In this document: positions 1 through 10,539 of the stretch, one piece after another
How the letters are laid out: every line of letters starts with the position of its first letter
Numbering within the stretch: position 1 is the first letter of the stretch
Source: Portulaca oleracea
Taxonomy: Eukaryota; Streptophyta; Magnoliopsida; Caryophyllales; Portulacaceae
Direction of reading: 5' to 3'
DNA: 64,000 nt
Assembly (NCBI GenBank): GCA_029582165.1
Contig: CM055881.1
Location: 21,660,594 to 21,724,593, forward strand
The notes under the pieces: generated by a model
What the model saw: the letters and a program-made list of their open reading frames with translations, nothing else
Told to the model about the DNA's origin: nothing
Database searches by the model: none
Program-made: the position numbers and the translations under genes

Positions 1-810
1 GACCATGAATGTGATGGATTAATTAATTAAATCGATAGATTAATTTACTCGAGCTTAGTGACTATTATGCAGTGTAAAACGTTATCCATTAACTTTGTTG
101 AACTTTTAATTAAATTTTTTTGGACCTTTGTTGAGAGAATTTCGTAAAGGACCATATAATATCATCAAAGGTGAGTCAATTTTTATTTATTAATTAATAC
201 AATTAACTTTCAAACATAAATGGGCCCTTCCACTTGGGCTAACCATAATAGCTTTGAGTTAATTATATTAATTAATAAATAATTATTTTCTCAACCCAAT
301 GAATTTTTATATGGACTAGAACAAAACCTCAAACTAGGGTCGACTCTTTACAAAAGGACAAGAAAAAAGGGGGAGGGACTCACATAGCACATAGCATACA
401 CATGAAGGGCATACCCTAAACCAAGGCTCTAAATTCATGGACTTTTATGGTTAGGTTATATAGACTACCGCATGCCTTCGCCCCAGTTCTTCATACCATA
501 AGGTAAGCAGTTGGGGTATTTCTCAAAGAACTTCAAGGAAGCTCTTGGAGTGTGACACCGGGAGAGAAGCGACCAAATGCTTAGAGATGTAGAGTTCATC
601 CCCATAGTAGTGGCCTCCCGCTCTCAAGGGAAATCCTAGGTAACTTAAACCGTCGCCTTTGTGCTAACGTGTCAAAAGACCCGATTAGTGGCCCGGTATG
701 CAAAAGGATGCCTAAAAGAATAATAAAGTCGCGAAATAAATTAAATTCTCCCTTTTACACTTTCAAATCAATTCGATTTTTTCAAGTTTTTCCCTCTTTT
801 TAAGTTTAAG
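1..810 (-). other. Untranslated leader of a minus-strand Tat/Ogre-type Ty3/gypsy element
   Basis: On the minus strand this directly follows the LTR end and primer binding site at 811-832, so it is read as the 5' leader of a retrotransposon running off the left edge. I see no open frame of useful length. The sequence is AT-rich and mixed with short GC-rich stretches. The identity rests only on position after the primer binding site. Confidence 0.5.
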
Positions 811-828
811 TCCCCAGTGGAGTCGCCA
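811..828 (-). promoter_or_regulatory. Tat/Ogre-type primer binding site (minus strand)
   Basis: The minus strand reads TGGCGACTCCACTGGGGA three bases downstream of an LTR end (...GTTCCTATA). This is the TGGCGACTC...GGGGA form of primer site that I associate with Tat/Ogre elements, which are usually assigned a tRNA-Arg primer. It fixes the orientation of the left-hand element as minus. Confidence 0.7.
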
Positions 829-831
829 ATC

Positions 832-1640
832 TATAGGAACACTTCGAAAAATTCCCGTTCGGGGAAATTGTTTCGGATGCACTACTTAAACGATCGGGAG
901 CCGACTAAGGTTGCTTAATCCTTATATAAGGATGTTTTTGTTTTCAAAATTCATTTTCGGGGTGATGAAACTTTATTTATTTACAAACCCATTTTTTATT
1001 ATTTAAATTATCCGTAATCACACAAATTAATTTAACAATAATTTAATCCCGACCCAATCACTAAGTTCAAGCCCAAAGAGGAGCAGACGGGCCACCAGAA
1101 ACTGCTAAAACCCGCCTAGGTTTTAGAAGACCCTGGGCTGGGCCGTTTGCATCCTTGGGCCAGAAGAAAATGGGTTGAAATTAATAAAACCCGCCTAGGT
1201 TTTATTAATTTCGTCCCCATTTTCCTCGGGTCCAATCTTAAATTAGTGAAGGGAAATGAACTAAATTATTTTCTTAAATTATTTTATGCATAAACGAATG
1301 TTTTAAATAGTTAAACGAATTTATAAAATGCAAAAGAGTCGCCAGTCGATTTAAGGAAATCGACAAATCGTAAAATAAGAAAAGAAAGACTCCGGTCTAC
1401 GAACCCGATTTCTAGATTCGGGGGTAAGGTTACGGATTCCAGAGATATAAGAACTCTCGAATCCGTCTGTTATAAAACAGACTCTACTAAAATCAACATT
1501 GAAAAGAAAGAGAGCGGGGAGAAGTATGATTAATTTCGCGGAATTATTATTCGAATCATGCAATATAAAAACAATGCGGTTTTCATTTTACAAAATATGT
1601 ACAAGCACGGAATTAAAGAAAGAAGTCAAACCTTACTTAA
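832..1640 (-). repeat. Partial 5' LTR of a minus-strand Tat/Ogre element
   Basis: Read on the minus strand, this aligns by eye with the second half of the complete LTR at 10540-12060. Shared landmarks in order are a TTCTCCCCGCTC block, a TTTTAGTA(A/G)AGTCTGTTTT block, a TCG(A/G)CTGGCGACTCTTTT block, GG(A/G)TTAAGCAACCTTAGTC and the terminal CCTA(C/T)A. The upstream half (U3) is missing. It contains two diverged copies of the AAAACCCG...GGTTTT palindrome, at 1107-1124 and 1186-1203. Confidence 0.75.
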
Positions 1641-1960
1641 GGTGATAGGAATGATGAACTTGATCCCTTGAGCTTCCCCCTTTGACTTTCATATTCGGCG
1701 GCGTTGTTAGTAGCATCAAAGTCCAATTTCACAGACACAGGGACATGTGCCCCTTCTGGAGAGATCAGTAGTACTCCTACTCTGCAACCCATTTGGTTTG
1801 AAGCTCCGTCGAAATACATTTCCCATGTTATTTCATCAGTGAAAAATACATCCTCATCTGGGAATTCCAAGTGAGTGCTTGGAGGTTCCTGTGATGGTGA
1901 AGCAGCTAGGAAATCTGAAACAACCCATCCTTTGATGGATTTCTGAGGCATTGTAGACAC
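1637..1960 (-). pseudogene. Fragment of Tat-lineage pol: additional RNase H domain
   Basis: The minus-strand frame encodes a linker (KSIKGWVVSDFLA) followed by WEMYFDGASNQMGCRVGVLL and then DFDATNNAAEYE. This is the start of the second, 'archaeal-type' RNase H that Tat/Ogre elements carry between reverse transcriptase and integrase; D of YFDG and E of AAEYE are expected metal ligands. About 100 residues remain. The downstream end runs into the LTR fragment at about 1640. The upstream end stops where a plus-strand LTR begins at 1952, so the first residues (MST) come from that LTR. Confidence 0.75.
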
Positions 1961-2235
1961 CGGAATTTGTACCGGTATAATCCCGACTCATCAAAAATAT
2001 GCAAGTTAGATGGACCAAGTAATAAACGGGTCATTGGGCCCAAAGGATCAATAAACCGAGCCCAAGAAAAATAAAACAGGCCGCGAATAATTGTTAAAAC
2101 CCACTGGGGTTTTAAATTTTATTGAACAGGCCCATGCAGAAGCTAGCCCAAACGCGCGCCCCGACCCAGAAAAGATTATAACCCGCCTAGGTTATAATCG
2201 AAGCTTAGCACGATGCCGTTTCACTCCACGTCATA
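1952..2235 (+). repeat. Truncated 5' LTR (first ~285 bp)
   Basis: Begins TGTAGACACCGGAATTTG and follows the start of the 3' LTR at 10540 step by step: GGTATAATCCCGACT, an ATTGGGCC block, two AAAACCC...GGTTTT palindromes, a GGCCCA block and a TTTTGCTTTACC-like stretch. It ends abruptly near 2235, where integrase coding sequence begins. Confidence 0.75.
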
Positions 2236-3465
2236 TACAATTTTCTTCGGAAAGGAGAATATCCAGCTGAGTTGGATGCTCGAGGACAGCGAGCGATTAG
2301 GTCTCTAGCAGCACAATACTGCTTGATCCAAGATCGCCTTTACAAGAAATCACCTACGGGCATCAATTTATTATGCATCGATGCTAAGAGCGCCAAGGAG
2401 GTCATGGCTATTGTACATGAAGGAGAGTGTGGATCCCACATGAATGGACGTATGCTGGCAAAGAAGATTTAAAGGACTGGTTAATATTGGTCTACTATGG
2501 AGGCAGATTGCTTAGAGATCGTTCGAAAGTGCCACAAATGCCAAGAGTATGCCAACCTACAGCGTCAACCCCCATCATACTTAACTACTTTGACATCTCC
2601 ATGGCCGTTCTCAGTATGGGGTATCGACATCATTGCCAAGATACACCCAACTGGAACAGGAGGACATGAGTACATATTGGTCGCCATCGATTACTTCACT
2701 AAGTGGGTAGAGGCAGCCTCTTTTGCCAAGCTCACATCCAAGCAAATGGCAAAATTCATCCTTCAAAATATTATATGTCAATATGGACTGCCTCATGAGA
2801 TCATTAGTGACAATGGAAGCCATTTCCGGAAGGAAGTGGGAACTTTGCTTGCCACTTACAAAATTCAGCATCACCGGTTTTCGCCATACCGACCTCAAGC
2901 TAACGGAGTTGTGGAAGCGGCCAACAAGACAGTAGCGGGAATCATCAAGAAAATGGTTGTCACTTACAAAGATTGGCCGGATAAATTAACATTTGCCCTG
3001 TGGGGATACCGAACCTCAATACGAACTGCTACGGGTGCAACACCATATACTTTGGTATATGGGATGGAAGCAGTTTTACCAATTGAAGTAGCAATCCCTT
3101 CGTTAGGGACAGTGGCCGAAAGTCAGTTTCCAGAAGCAGAATAGCCTAGGGCAAGGTTCGAGGAGCTAATGTTGATGGATGAAAGGCGATTAAGGGCATT
3201 GCATAATTTGCAAGTATACCAAAGTAGGATCGCTCGTGCTTTTAATAAGAAGGTGAAAAGTCGTTCACTTCAAGTGGATGATTTGGTGGTTAAGGAAATG
3301 AGGGCGCCTATAAAAGATCCAAGGGGAAAGTTTGCACCTAATTGGAAGGGTCCTTATATGATTAAGGACAATATGCCAGGAGGAGCAGCTCGGCTTGCTA
3401 CTATGGATGGAGAAGATGTAATTCAGCCCACGAATTTGGATCAACCCAAGCGGTACTATGCTTAA
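2236..3465 (+). pseudogene. Ty3/gypsy (Tat) integrase, interrupted by in-frame stops
   Basis: Integrase inserts retroelement cDNA into the host chromosome. One reading frame runs from about 2272 to 3465. The N-terminal HHCC zinc module is visible as H...H near HEGECGSH and CHKC at ~2530. The catalytic core shows the three acidic residues in WGIDIIAK, IISDNGSHF and YRPQANGVVEAAN. The C-terminal part ends with a GPY-like motif (WKGPYMI) and a PTNLDQPKRYY tail. Stops occur at 2470-2472, about 2485 and 3142-3144. All leave the frame unchanged, so decay here is by point mutation. No reverse transcriptase precedes it. Confidence 0.88.
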
Positions 3466-3698
3466 TATAACCAAGCAACTGGAAAACCAATTTTCAGACA
3501 CTTGGGGTATATTTAATAAATGCTCATATACATAAGAAAAATAAATTTTGCAAGAACACAATAATTGCGAACAATATTTCTTCTTTATTAATGTATAACG
3601 CAAGTACGCTACTTGTAACATAAGAAAATTCAAAAGGATAATTAAATAAAAGGCTATTGTGGCAAAGTAGTTTCAGTTCCTTTATTTTCATCCGTCTT

Positions 3699-5162
3699 CT
3701 AGTCTTGCTTCACTTTCTCTACTTCGCCAGTTGTCTCATGGTCAGTCTCCGTGTCTCTAGGTCTATTAAGAGCTTTCTCTTTGTCTTTGGGCTTATAGGC
3801 CCCCCTGCCTGGTTTTCGTGCCTCCACTCTCGGGCCGAGTCTATCTTTCACCGAGTCTTTCGCACCCAAACGATCCTTCACCGATGTACGAGGACCCAGT
3901 CTTTCCTTTACAGATGCTTGGCTCCTTCTCGCTTCTCCAGCGCGGCGAGACTCAACAGCAGCAATCAGCCATCCATGGTAGTCAGCATCGGCAATATGAG
4001 ACACATGTATCTTTGGAGGAGCTTTGAGAGTTGGCCTTCTTTCCCAGTATTTCAGCCACGACTCAATCACCGAGCCTCGAAGCTTCAATTGATCAGGAGT
4101 CTCACACAGGAGCTTAGGGATGTCCTGCTTGCGACGCATCTGGCGCTTCACTTGCGCCAGAAAATAAAAGGTCATGTGCGTCAAACCGGCAAAACACACA
4201 TAGGCATTGCGGAAGTCATGGGACACATATTTGGAAATGTGCCACCATTCGATCTACCATAAGATCTCCTGAAGCTCCTTCAAGAATGCGATCCATGCTG
4301 TTACCGAGCAAAGGTCGGTATATTTCCTCTTTCTCTAACAATAGTTTGCCAACGCCGATGAAGTCCGGGGTTCTTCAATGAGACCCAAGTGCTCCATTAA
4401 CGGATCACTGTGATTAGCGAGGTTAGATTGCATGCCAATTATCCCCAAACTAACAAAAAAAAAAAGAAAAAGAGAACAAAACCCGCGCGGGTTTCGTAGA
4501 TAGTAGAGGCAGAAATCAGGCAGGGATGAAAATGAGAGTGAAATACCTGAAGTAGCAACGGGCTTCCTCTAAAGTCATGTTCTGGATTCGGATCATCCAA
4601 GCCCATCATGGTTTCCACTAACATTAGAGGCACGTGGTTGTAGCCTCGGGACATGTCGTCAACGATTTGGATCAAATTCACCGGTCCGGTTCTTTTGCCG
4701 CCGTGATAGAAGCAAAACTCACCGAGGAGTTAATGCGAGCGCTCGCACTCGTATCACAAGGCCGTATTCCAAGGTATCGGGAGATTGAAAATATTCAACT
4801 ATGGTTTGGAAGTGTACCTTTTCGCCGAATATTGCGCTTCCGATGACCCGAGAAGGAAGACATAAGAGCTCCTTGTATTGCTTGGGGATGTCCGTTGGCG
4901 TTGGAGGTGACATTGGCCGAGGGAAATGGTTTGTCTCTAGGATTGAGGACCATTCCTCCGGAAGCGGACATAACTCTTTCCACGCAAAGCGGAAAACATG
5001 CATCTTCGAATCCCAAAAAGTTTCCGCCGCACGGAGAAAATCGTGATTAATCCTCACTTGACGAAGACTCATCAAGCTCGTTAACTTGTATCTTCCGAGC
5101 TCTTTCTTCTCTTCCTTGGACAAGGTGTTCATCCATGTTGCAAGTTTCTTCTCGAATGCCAT
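3699..5162 (-). pseudogene. Antisense DUF7745-like gene carried by the Tat element (decayed)
   Basis: Runs opposite to integrase. The first exon starts at the ATG at 5162; the stretch RAAETFWDSKMHVFRFAWKE followed by LCPLPEEWSSIL resembles the 'FWDP..vFrFg..ElcPtlEEf' core of the plant DUF7745 family, whose function is unknown to me. The exon continues with changes of frame to a donor near 4548 (TTCAG|GTATTT). An intron with a poly-A stretch and one AAAACCCGCGCGGGTTT palindrome follows. The last exon (about 4250-3699) holds 'HDFRNAYVCFAGLTHMTFYF' and a repeat of (S)VK(D/E)RLG(P/A)(R/K) at roughly residues 85-120 of that ORF. Frame breaks indicate a pseudogene. The family assignment is from memory of the motif. 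Confidence 0.55.
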
Positions 5163-5256
5163 GAGAATCGAGAGATTTTCTTTGACTTTTAGGAGAATAT
5201 GTGATGAAGGCTTTGAAGTGATGATGAGGAGTGATGATTATATGCATAACATGAGG

Positions 5257-5264
5257 TATTTATA
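5257..5264 (-). promoter_or_regulatory. TATA box of the antisense DUF7745-like gene
   Basis: The minus strand reads TATAAATA in the context GGTGTATAAATACC, about 95 bp upstream of the ATG at 5162. Two perfect 18-bp palindromes lie further upstream, at 5391-5408 and 5468-5485. The octamer is the same as in the LTR promoter at 10993. Confidence 0.6.
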
Positions 5265-5902
5265 CACCTTCATGTATAATCAAAAATGGAGAAAAACAAC
5301 CAGCAACGATCACATAGCCGTTGCCCTCCATATCCCATGATTTCAGCCCATCAACAACGGCTAGCAAAAAAAAAAAGAGAAAAGAAAATCAAAACCCGCG
5401 CGGGTTTTGATATGTCTAGATCCACGCGCGCGCCTGTCCAAGCCCAGGCCCAAGGCCTGCTGAAGAGAAAACCCGCGCGGGTTTTCTGCCGTCGTGGGCC
5501 GCCTCTCCGCAGCTCGGCCCACCTGTTTCTCATTGTAATTGGGCCTTGGAATTAATTTGGCCCGTTCGTGCATTTTTAATGTTTGGGATCTTTACCCAAT
5601 GATGCTCGATTCTGAAATTTTTGCTCGAGTATACTCTGACACTTAAGTTTTTGTTTTCTTTTGTTTTCTTTTCTTTTTGGGGAAGCGAGATTAAGTTGGG
5701 ATTAATCCCGTCATTTAGAAAATCTTTTAGATATGCATTAATAAAATAAAATCATGCATTCACCAAGTCTTGCATATAAAGTAAGAAATAAAAATCATAA
5801 GAGTCTTGCATTAAAATAAATAAAAAAAAGAGTACAAGTTAGTCCTGCATAAAAAAGTCTAAAAAAAAATGTGCATAGAGTTTTTGCTTGTCATCAGTTT
5901 GA

Positions 5903-8900
5903 TCACCACAGGGAGCCCGAATCGCTATTGTCTTCAACCGGGTCGACACCAGCATGAGAAGTCCCAACGTTAGAGGCACCAGCCGTGCCGAAATAGGTGT
6001 CCCAAGAATAGTAGTCAGGACCAGGAGCCGTCTGCGGTGCCCCAGACAAGGGAACCTCGGAAGGATGCATGCTCGATGGTGAGGATATGGAATGCTCCTG
6101 CGAACCGGCTAGCCACGAATGGTCAGGAACGGGCCACTCAACAAAAGGGGTAGGCCATACAGGACCAGTTCCGTAACTAGGGGCTGGCCAACCAGAAGAT
6201 GTAGATCCTCCTAGCCAAGAATGTAGGGGTGCAGACCACTCTTGCGTACCGTAGGCCATGAAGGACCCATTCCAGGGGTCGGGACTGGCCTTCCAACAGA
6301 ATAAGAGCCAGAGCCAAAAGAGGAGGCGTCATATGGTGCAGGACATGAAGTAGCGTCATCCGCTAGGGCTTGACCGCCAGGATACCCTACGGATGCACCT
6401 GAATCATGGTCCCTCACCACAATCTCCCGACCACAACGAGCAGAACGCACTGAAGCTGGAGTGCGACAAGAATTAGAAGGCCGGCTGGTAGCACTCGACT
6501 CTGAAGCATCTTCCACCCAGTAGGAATGAGGTTGGGTATCGCCACCATACCCAACATTGTGATGTGACCCCCCTTGGCCAAGTTGTTCCTCCAAGGACAT
6601 CTGAGCCATGTCCTCCTCCACAGGACGGCGACCTCTGCTGCCAGATCTGCTATGATAGGACCTAGTTGAATGATAACCCTCGATCATTATGCCTTTTCCA
6701 CAACCCTCTGGCACAGCTGCTAGAGGTGGACGAGAGGATCCACCAACCTCTTCCCGAGATCGGCTCCAGGAAGAATTCTTCCTTGCCGAAGAGCGACGTG
6801 GGGGCTCAATACAAGGGACCCTTGCAGTAGAACACCGAGGGGGATCCCGAGGAACGAACTCTGCATCGGCCTCTACATCTGACCTTCTGGTGGTGTTCCT
6901 GCGATACCTGCCTGAGCCGGTAAATGCCCGGTCAATGTGCTTCAGCATAGTACTCCACTCTTTGGTCACTTGACGGAAGACATCCCATCTTGGCTGAAAG
7001 ATGATTAGGCCAAGGTTAGACATGTATAAATGACATAAAAAAAAAGCAACATGAAGACTTACCCGTTTCTTATCAAACTCTCGGAGTGCATAGCATTGAC
7101 TGTTAGTCTCTACATCCAAGAAACCGCTAATCCTTCTTCTCGCTGGTGGAGCCTCCGCCTCAGCGACCTTAGCATAGGGCCCCAGCTGCAAACTTTATGG
7201 TAAGGAATCAACCAAAAACACAACGAAAAATCTAAAGGAAGAAGATACCTACCACCCGGGGCGCTAAACGGCTCAGATAGCGTTGAAATTCTTCATCGAA
7301 TTGCTCCTGTGGGACGTTATGCACAAAATTGTCGAAGTCTCGACCGTAAATCCAATCTTCCAAGGTACCTGGAGCGACGCGCATGGCTCGAACATGTGCT
7401 CTGGAGGATCCTGGGGTATAAGGCCGGGATATCCACCCAGGATTTGCCTCGTAGCTCTCTCCCCCAAGTACCATATAAAGCCTGAGGGTCCCTCCATCAG
7501 GATCCGGAGGCGAGTATCATGCTCCACCGTTTGCAAAGGGGTAGGCGCTAGGTATAAAGAAAGAGAGTCACTTCAAGAATAAAAGAAGGAGAGTCACTTC
7601 AAGAATAAAAGCAAAATAAATAAAGGCGCTAGGTATAAAGAAATACCGGGGTGAGATTATCCAGCATACGACGAATGCGATCGAGATTACCCAACTGGAA
7701 TTTCTTCCCACGAACGGCCTCGGTAGACCAGCATTCAACAGCTGGGACTGTCTTATTCTTCTTGGAGCGAATGCCCAAAGACAAAATATACTCATATGCC
7801 CATGACTGCATGAATATAAAGTCCAAGAAGGATCGAAAGGGTACCAAAACTACAAAGAGAAGAGTCTTGGGGACATACCTCGAGCACCTTCCATAGAGAA
7901 GGGTCGTACTGATAACGAGTATGAGAATCGTGGAGGTAAACCGGATCGGTATCCTGTGAAAGCCTAATGCCACGGCGAAGCCAGAGGATGAAGTTCGCGT
8001 AAGCCGCCTTGCCCCAGTTCATGTTCCGGACATTATTTAAGTCCAGAAGATTCCAAAGCCACGTCAAAGTGATGTTATCACCCCGGTTGGTGAATAGGGT
8101 AGCAGAAATGATGTACGCCAATAAAATGAAGCAGCGTTGATCCCCAGGCAAGTTCTGGAAGTTGGCGTCATGAATGGCCGCCTCGAAGTGCGCGTAAGCA
8201 AGGTTGGAAAGGCCCTGTCGCGCTCCCGCGGCGTCACTGGACGACGGAAGATCCAAGACCATTGGCGGAATCTCGGCATCAAAAACTACATCACGCCCGC
8301 CCCAAGGAAGACCAGTGATCATGACAAAATCTGTAGGGGTAACCGTCATCTCGCCTCACAGGCAGATGAAAGGAGTTGGTGGTGTCCCAAAATCTTTCAG
8401 CTATGGCACGGCCTATGACACGGTATGTACGACCCTTCCAAGTCACCAAACATTTCCAAAACGGAGTCCCACCGCGATCAAGGTGCGGTCAACAAAGTCC
8501 CCAGGAATCGAGGCGGCTACCTTAAGGGGATCTTTTAGGACACCGGGGCTTTTCAAGTTATCCTCCTAAAGGCAAACAGAAGGGACCAGTTAAAGTTGGG
8601 GGCTCATCTAAATATATTGGGCCAAGGCATATTCTTTCGGGCCCTAGCTGGACCCAGCACCAACACTGGGCTCACAGCTATGGCCCACAAGATAAATAAA
8701 TTGGAAAATGAAAAACAAAAAGCAGCTAAAAAGGGGGGGGGGGAAGAGCAAAATAATTAAACAAGAAGAAGAAAAAAATTCTATGCGGCCCAAATGAACC
8801 AGCCCAGCAGAACGAAAACCCGCACGGGTTTTTGTTCTCTGATGGGCCGCACATTCAGGCCCAATGTCCTTTTTGGCAGCCTACAGGACAGAAAACCCGC

Positions 8901-9298
8901 GCGGGTTTTCTCTTTGCTATGAGCCGATTTCTTTGGGCCGAACATGCACTGTTTTGTTTCTCTTAGGCCCGGGTTTGGTCCGTCTCTCAAAATGGATTAT
9001 CGTTGTAAATAAATGCATATGCATCAATTTAAAGCATGCTTACAATAATGAAAAATTGACAAGACATAAAAAATAAATTCATGCTTGCTCATTTTTTAAT
9101 TAAACTAAGCATAAAAAGAGAGGTTTTGGAAATTACCTTGCTATGGGAACGGTAGAACCAAGCATGGTTCCAAGGCTGAATAGTAAGGTCCGAATGGTCG
9201 GTGTTCACCCCCGGAATAAAGTTGCGACGTGAAGACATCTCGTGGGACCATGCCGCCGCATGTGGAAGAGGAGGATTCCTATGACCTCGGGGATGCAT
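5903..9298 (-). pseudogene. Antisense plant mobile domain (PMD/MAIN-like) gene, six exons, decayed
   Basis: PMD proteins (MAIN/MAIL family; the TE-borne forms are often annotated 'aminotransferase-like, plant mobile domain') act in silencing in plants and also occur inside TEs. Approximate exons: 9298-9137 (54 codons, donor AAG|GTAATT), 8565-7879, 7805-7647, ~7550-7249, 7185-7063 and 6993 to ~5903, each with GT/AG ends except the uncertain start of exon 4. Core motifs in exon 2: WDTTNSFHLP, GEMTVTPTDFVMITGLPWGG, and later WLWNLLDLNN and AYANFILWLRRG. Exon 3 begins SWAYEYI. The tail is Ser/Gly/Pro-rich. A premature stop and at least two frameshifts in exon 2, plus frame changes later, mark it as broken. 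Intron 1 holds two of the palindromes. Confidence 0.72.
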
Positions 9299-9413
9299 CT
9301 TCCAAAGAACTTAAATTATCTTTAAAGAATGAACTTTCTAGTGAGAGAAAGAGAAGCTAGAGAGATGAGGAAGAGTTGAAGGTGTGAGTGAATGAGGTGA
9401 ATGAAGCTTGGTT

Positions 9414-9421
9414 TATTTATA
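9414..9421 (-). promoter_or_regulatory. TATA box of the antisense PMD gene
   Basis: The minus strand reads CTATAAATAAAC, 116 bp upstream of the PMD start codon at 9298 and about 210 bp downstream of the palindrome at 9632-9649. The position fits a plant RNA polymerase II core promoter for the antisense transcript. Confidence 0.6.
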
Positions 9422-9834
9422 GAAATGATGAGTAAATATGAACCGCTCGTTTCTAGGACCCACCTCGAGATGCCAAAAGCGTTTTATTGGTCGAAAATCC
9501 AAAGGTCATCACTTTCCCACCCAAAGAGGAGACATGGCTGCGTGGCACATTTTCATCCACACAAATGCATGGCCCACCTTTGATACCCTTCACGAGGAGA
9601 AGAAAAAGAGAAAAAAAAGAAAAACAAGACCAAAACCCGCGCAGGTTTTGGACGTTCTACCGGCCCAATTCTCGCGGCCCAGCGCCCTTCAAACGGCCCA
9701 ACAGAGGTTCATACCAACAAAAGCCAAATTCAGCGGCCCAACATCTTGCGGCCCAACATCTTTCAACGGCCCGAAGACTATGGCCCGAGGGTTCCCAAAT
9801 TTAGGTAAAAATTTGAACCCATAAAAGAGCTCCG

Positions 9835-10490
9835 TCATCCGGTTGCCGTATAAAGAGCATCATCAGCGACAGTCATCCAACGGTTGCAGCCTAAAAGAGC
9901 ACCATCATCTGGTCGCCGCTGAAACGGGACCATCCGTTATTCGATTGCCGCATAAAAGAGCACCATCAGCGACAGTCATCCAACGGTTTCCACCTAAAGG
10001 CCTCCTACGTGTCGTCAACGACAGTCGTCCAACGGTTGCCACCTAAAGGACTCCAACGTTGTCGTCAGCAATAGTTGTCCAACGGGTTCCACACAAAGGG
10101 CTCTGACGATGTTAGCAATAGCAGTCGTTCAAACGGATTCCACTTAAAGGTTTTCAAACGACATCCGTCAGCATCAGTCGTCCAACGGTTACCACTTAAA
10201 GGTTACCAACGACCTCTTCATCAGCAGTAGTCGTCTAACAGATTCCACTTAAAGGTCTCCAAACGACATTCTTAGCATCGGTCGTCCAGCGGTTACCGCC
10301 TAAAGGTTACCGACGATTTCCTCAACAGCAGCAGTCATTCAAACGGATTCCACTTAAAGGTCTCCAAACGACACCATCAGCAACAGTCGCCAAACGGTTG
10401 CCACCTAAAGGTTATCGACCACACCAACAGCAGCAACGTCACCTGGTCGCCATATAAAAGAGCACCGTCAGCATCAAGACAGACATCAAG
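9835..10490 (+). repeat. Degenerate tandem array, about 12 units of ~55 bp
   Basis: Each unit has a core like GTCGTCCAACGGTTRCCAC followed by CTAAAGG, a variable CC(A)ACGAC segment and an (A)GCA(G/T)CAG step. Recognisable cores fall near 9872, 9905, 9980, 10030, 10078, 10128, 10180, 10230, 10290, 10340, 10390 and 10445. The array ends just before the polypurine tract. Tandem arrays between coding region and 3' LTR are common in Tat/Ogre elements. Confidence 0.8.
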
Positions 10491-10522
10491 TCTACTTTAA
10501 CCTTCGTCCTATTCGGACTCGA

Positions 10523-10539
10523 TCAAAGTGGGGGCTCTC
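10523..10539 (+). promoter_or_regulatory. Polypurine tract of the Tat element
   Basis: TCAAAGTGGGGGCTCTC lies immediately before the LTR start TGTAGACACC at 10540. A purine-rich AAAGTGGGGG immediately 5' of the 3' LTR is the plus-strand primer site expected of this lineage. Confidence 0.8.

Noticed and set aside
3657..4262. Plus-strand open frame of 201 codons
   Set aside because: It is the reverse of the antisense DUF7745-like exon; its composition (Ser/Arg/Phe-rich, no domain) fits a shadow frame.
9438..9824. Plus-strand frame of 128 codons upstream of the PMD gene
   Set aside because: Overlaps the antisense promoter region; basic, low-complexity product with no family resemblance.
9835..10490. 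Regularly spaced repeats resembling a CRISPR array
   Set aside because: Units are degenerate, about 55 bp without unique spacers, inside a plant retrotransposon.
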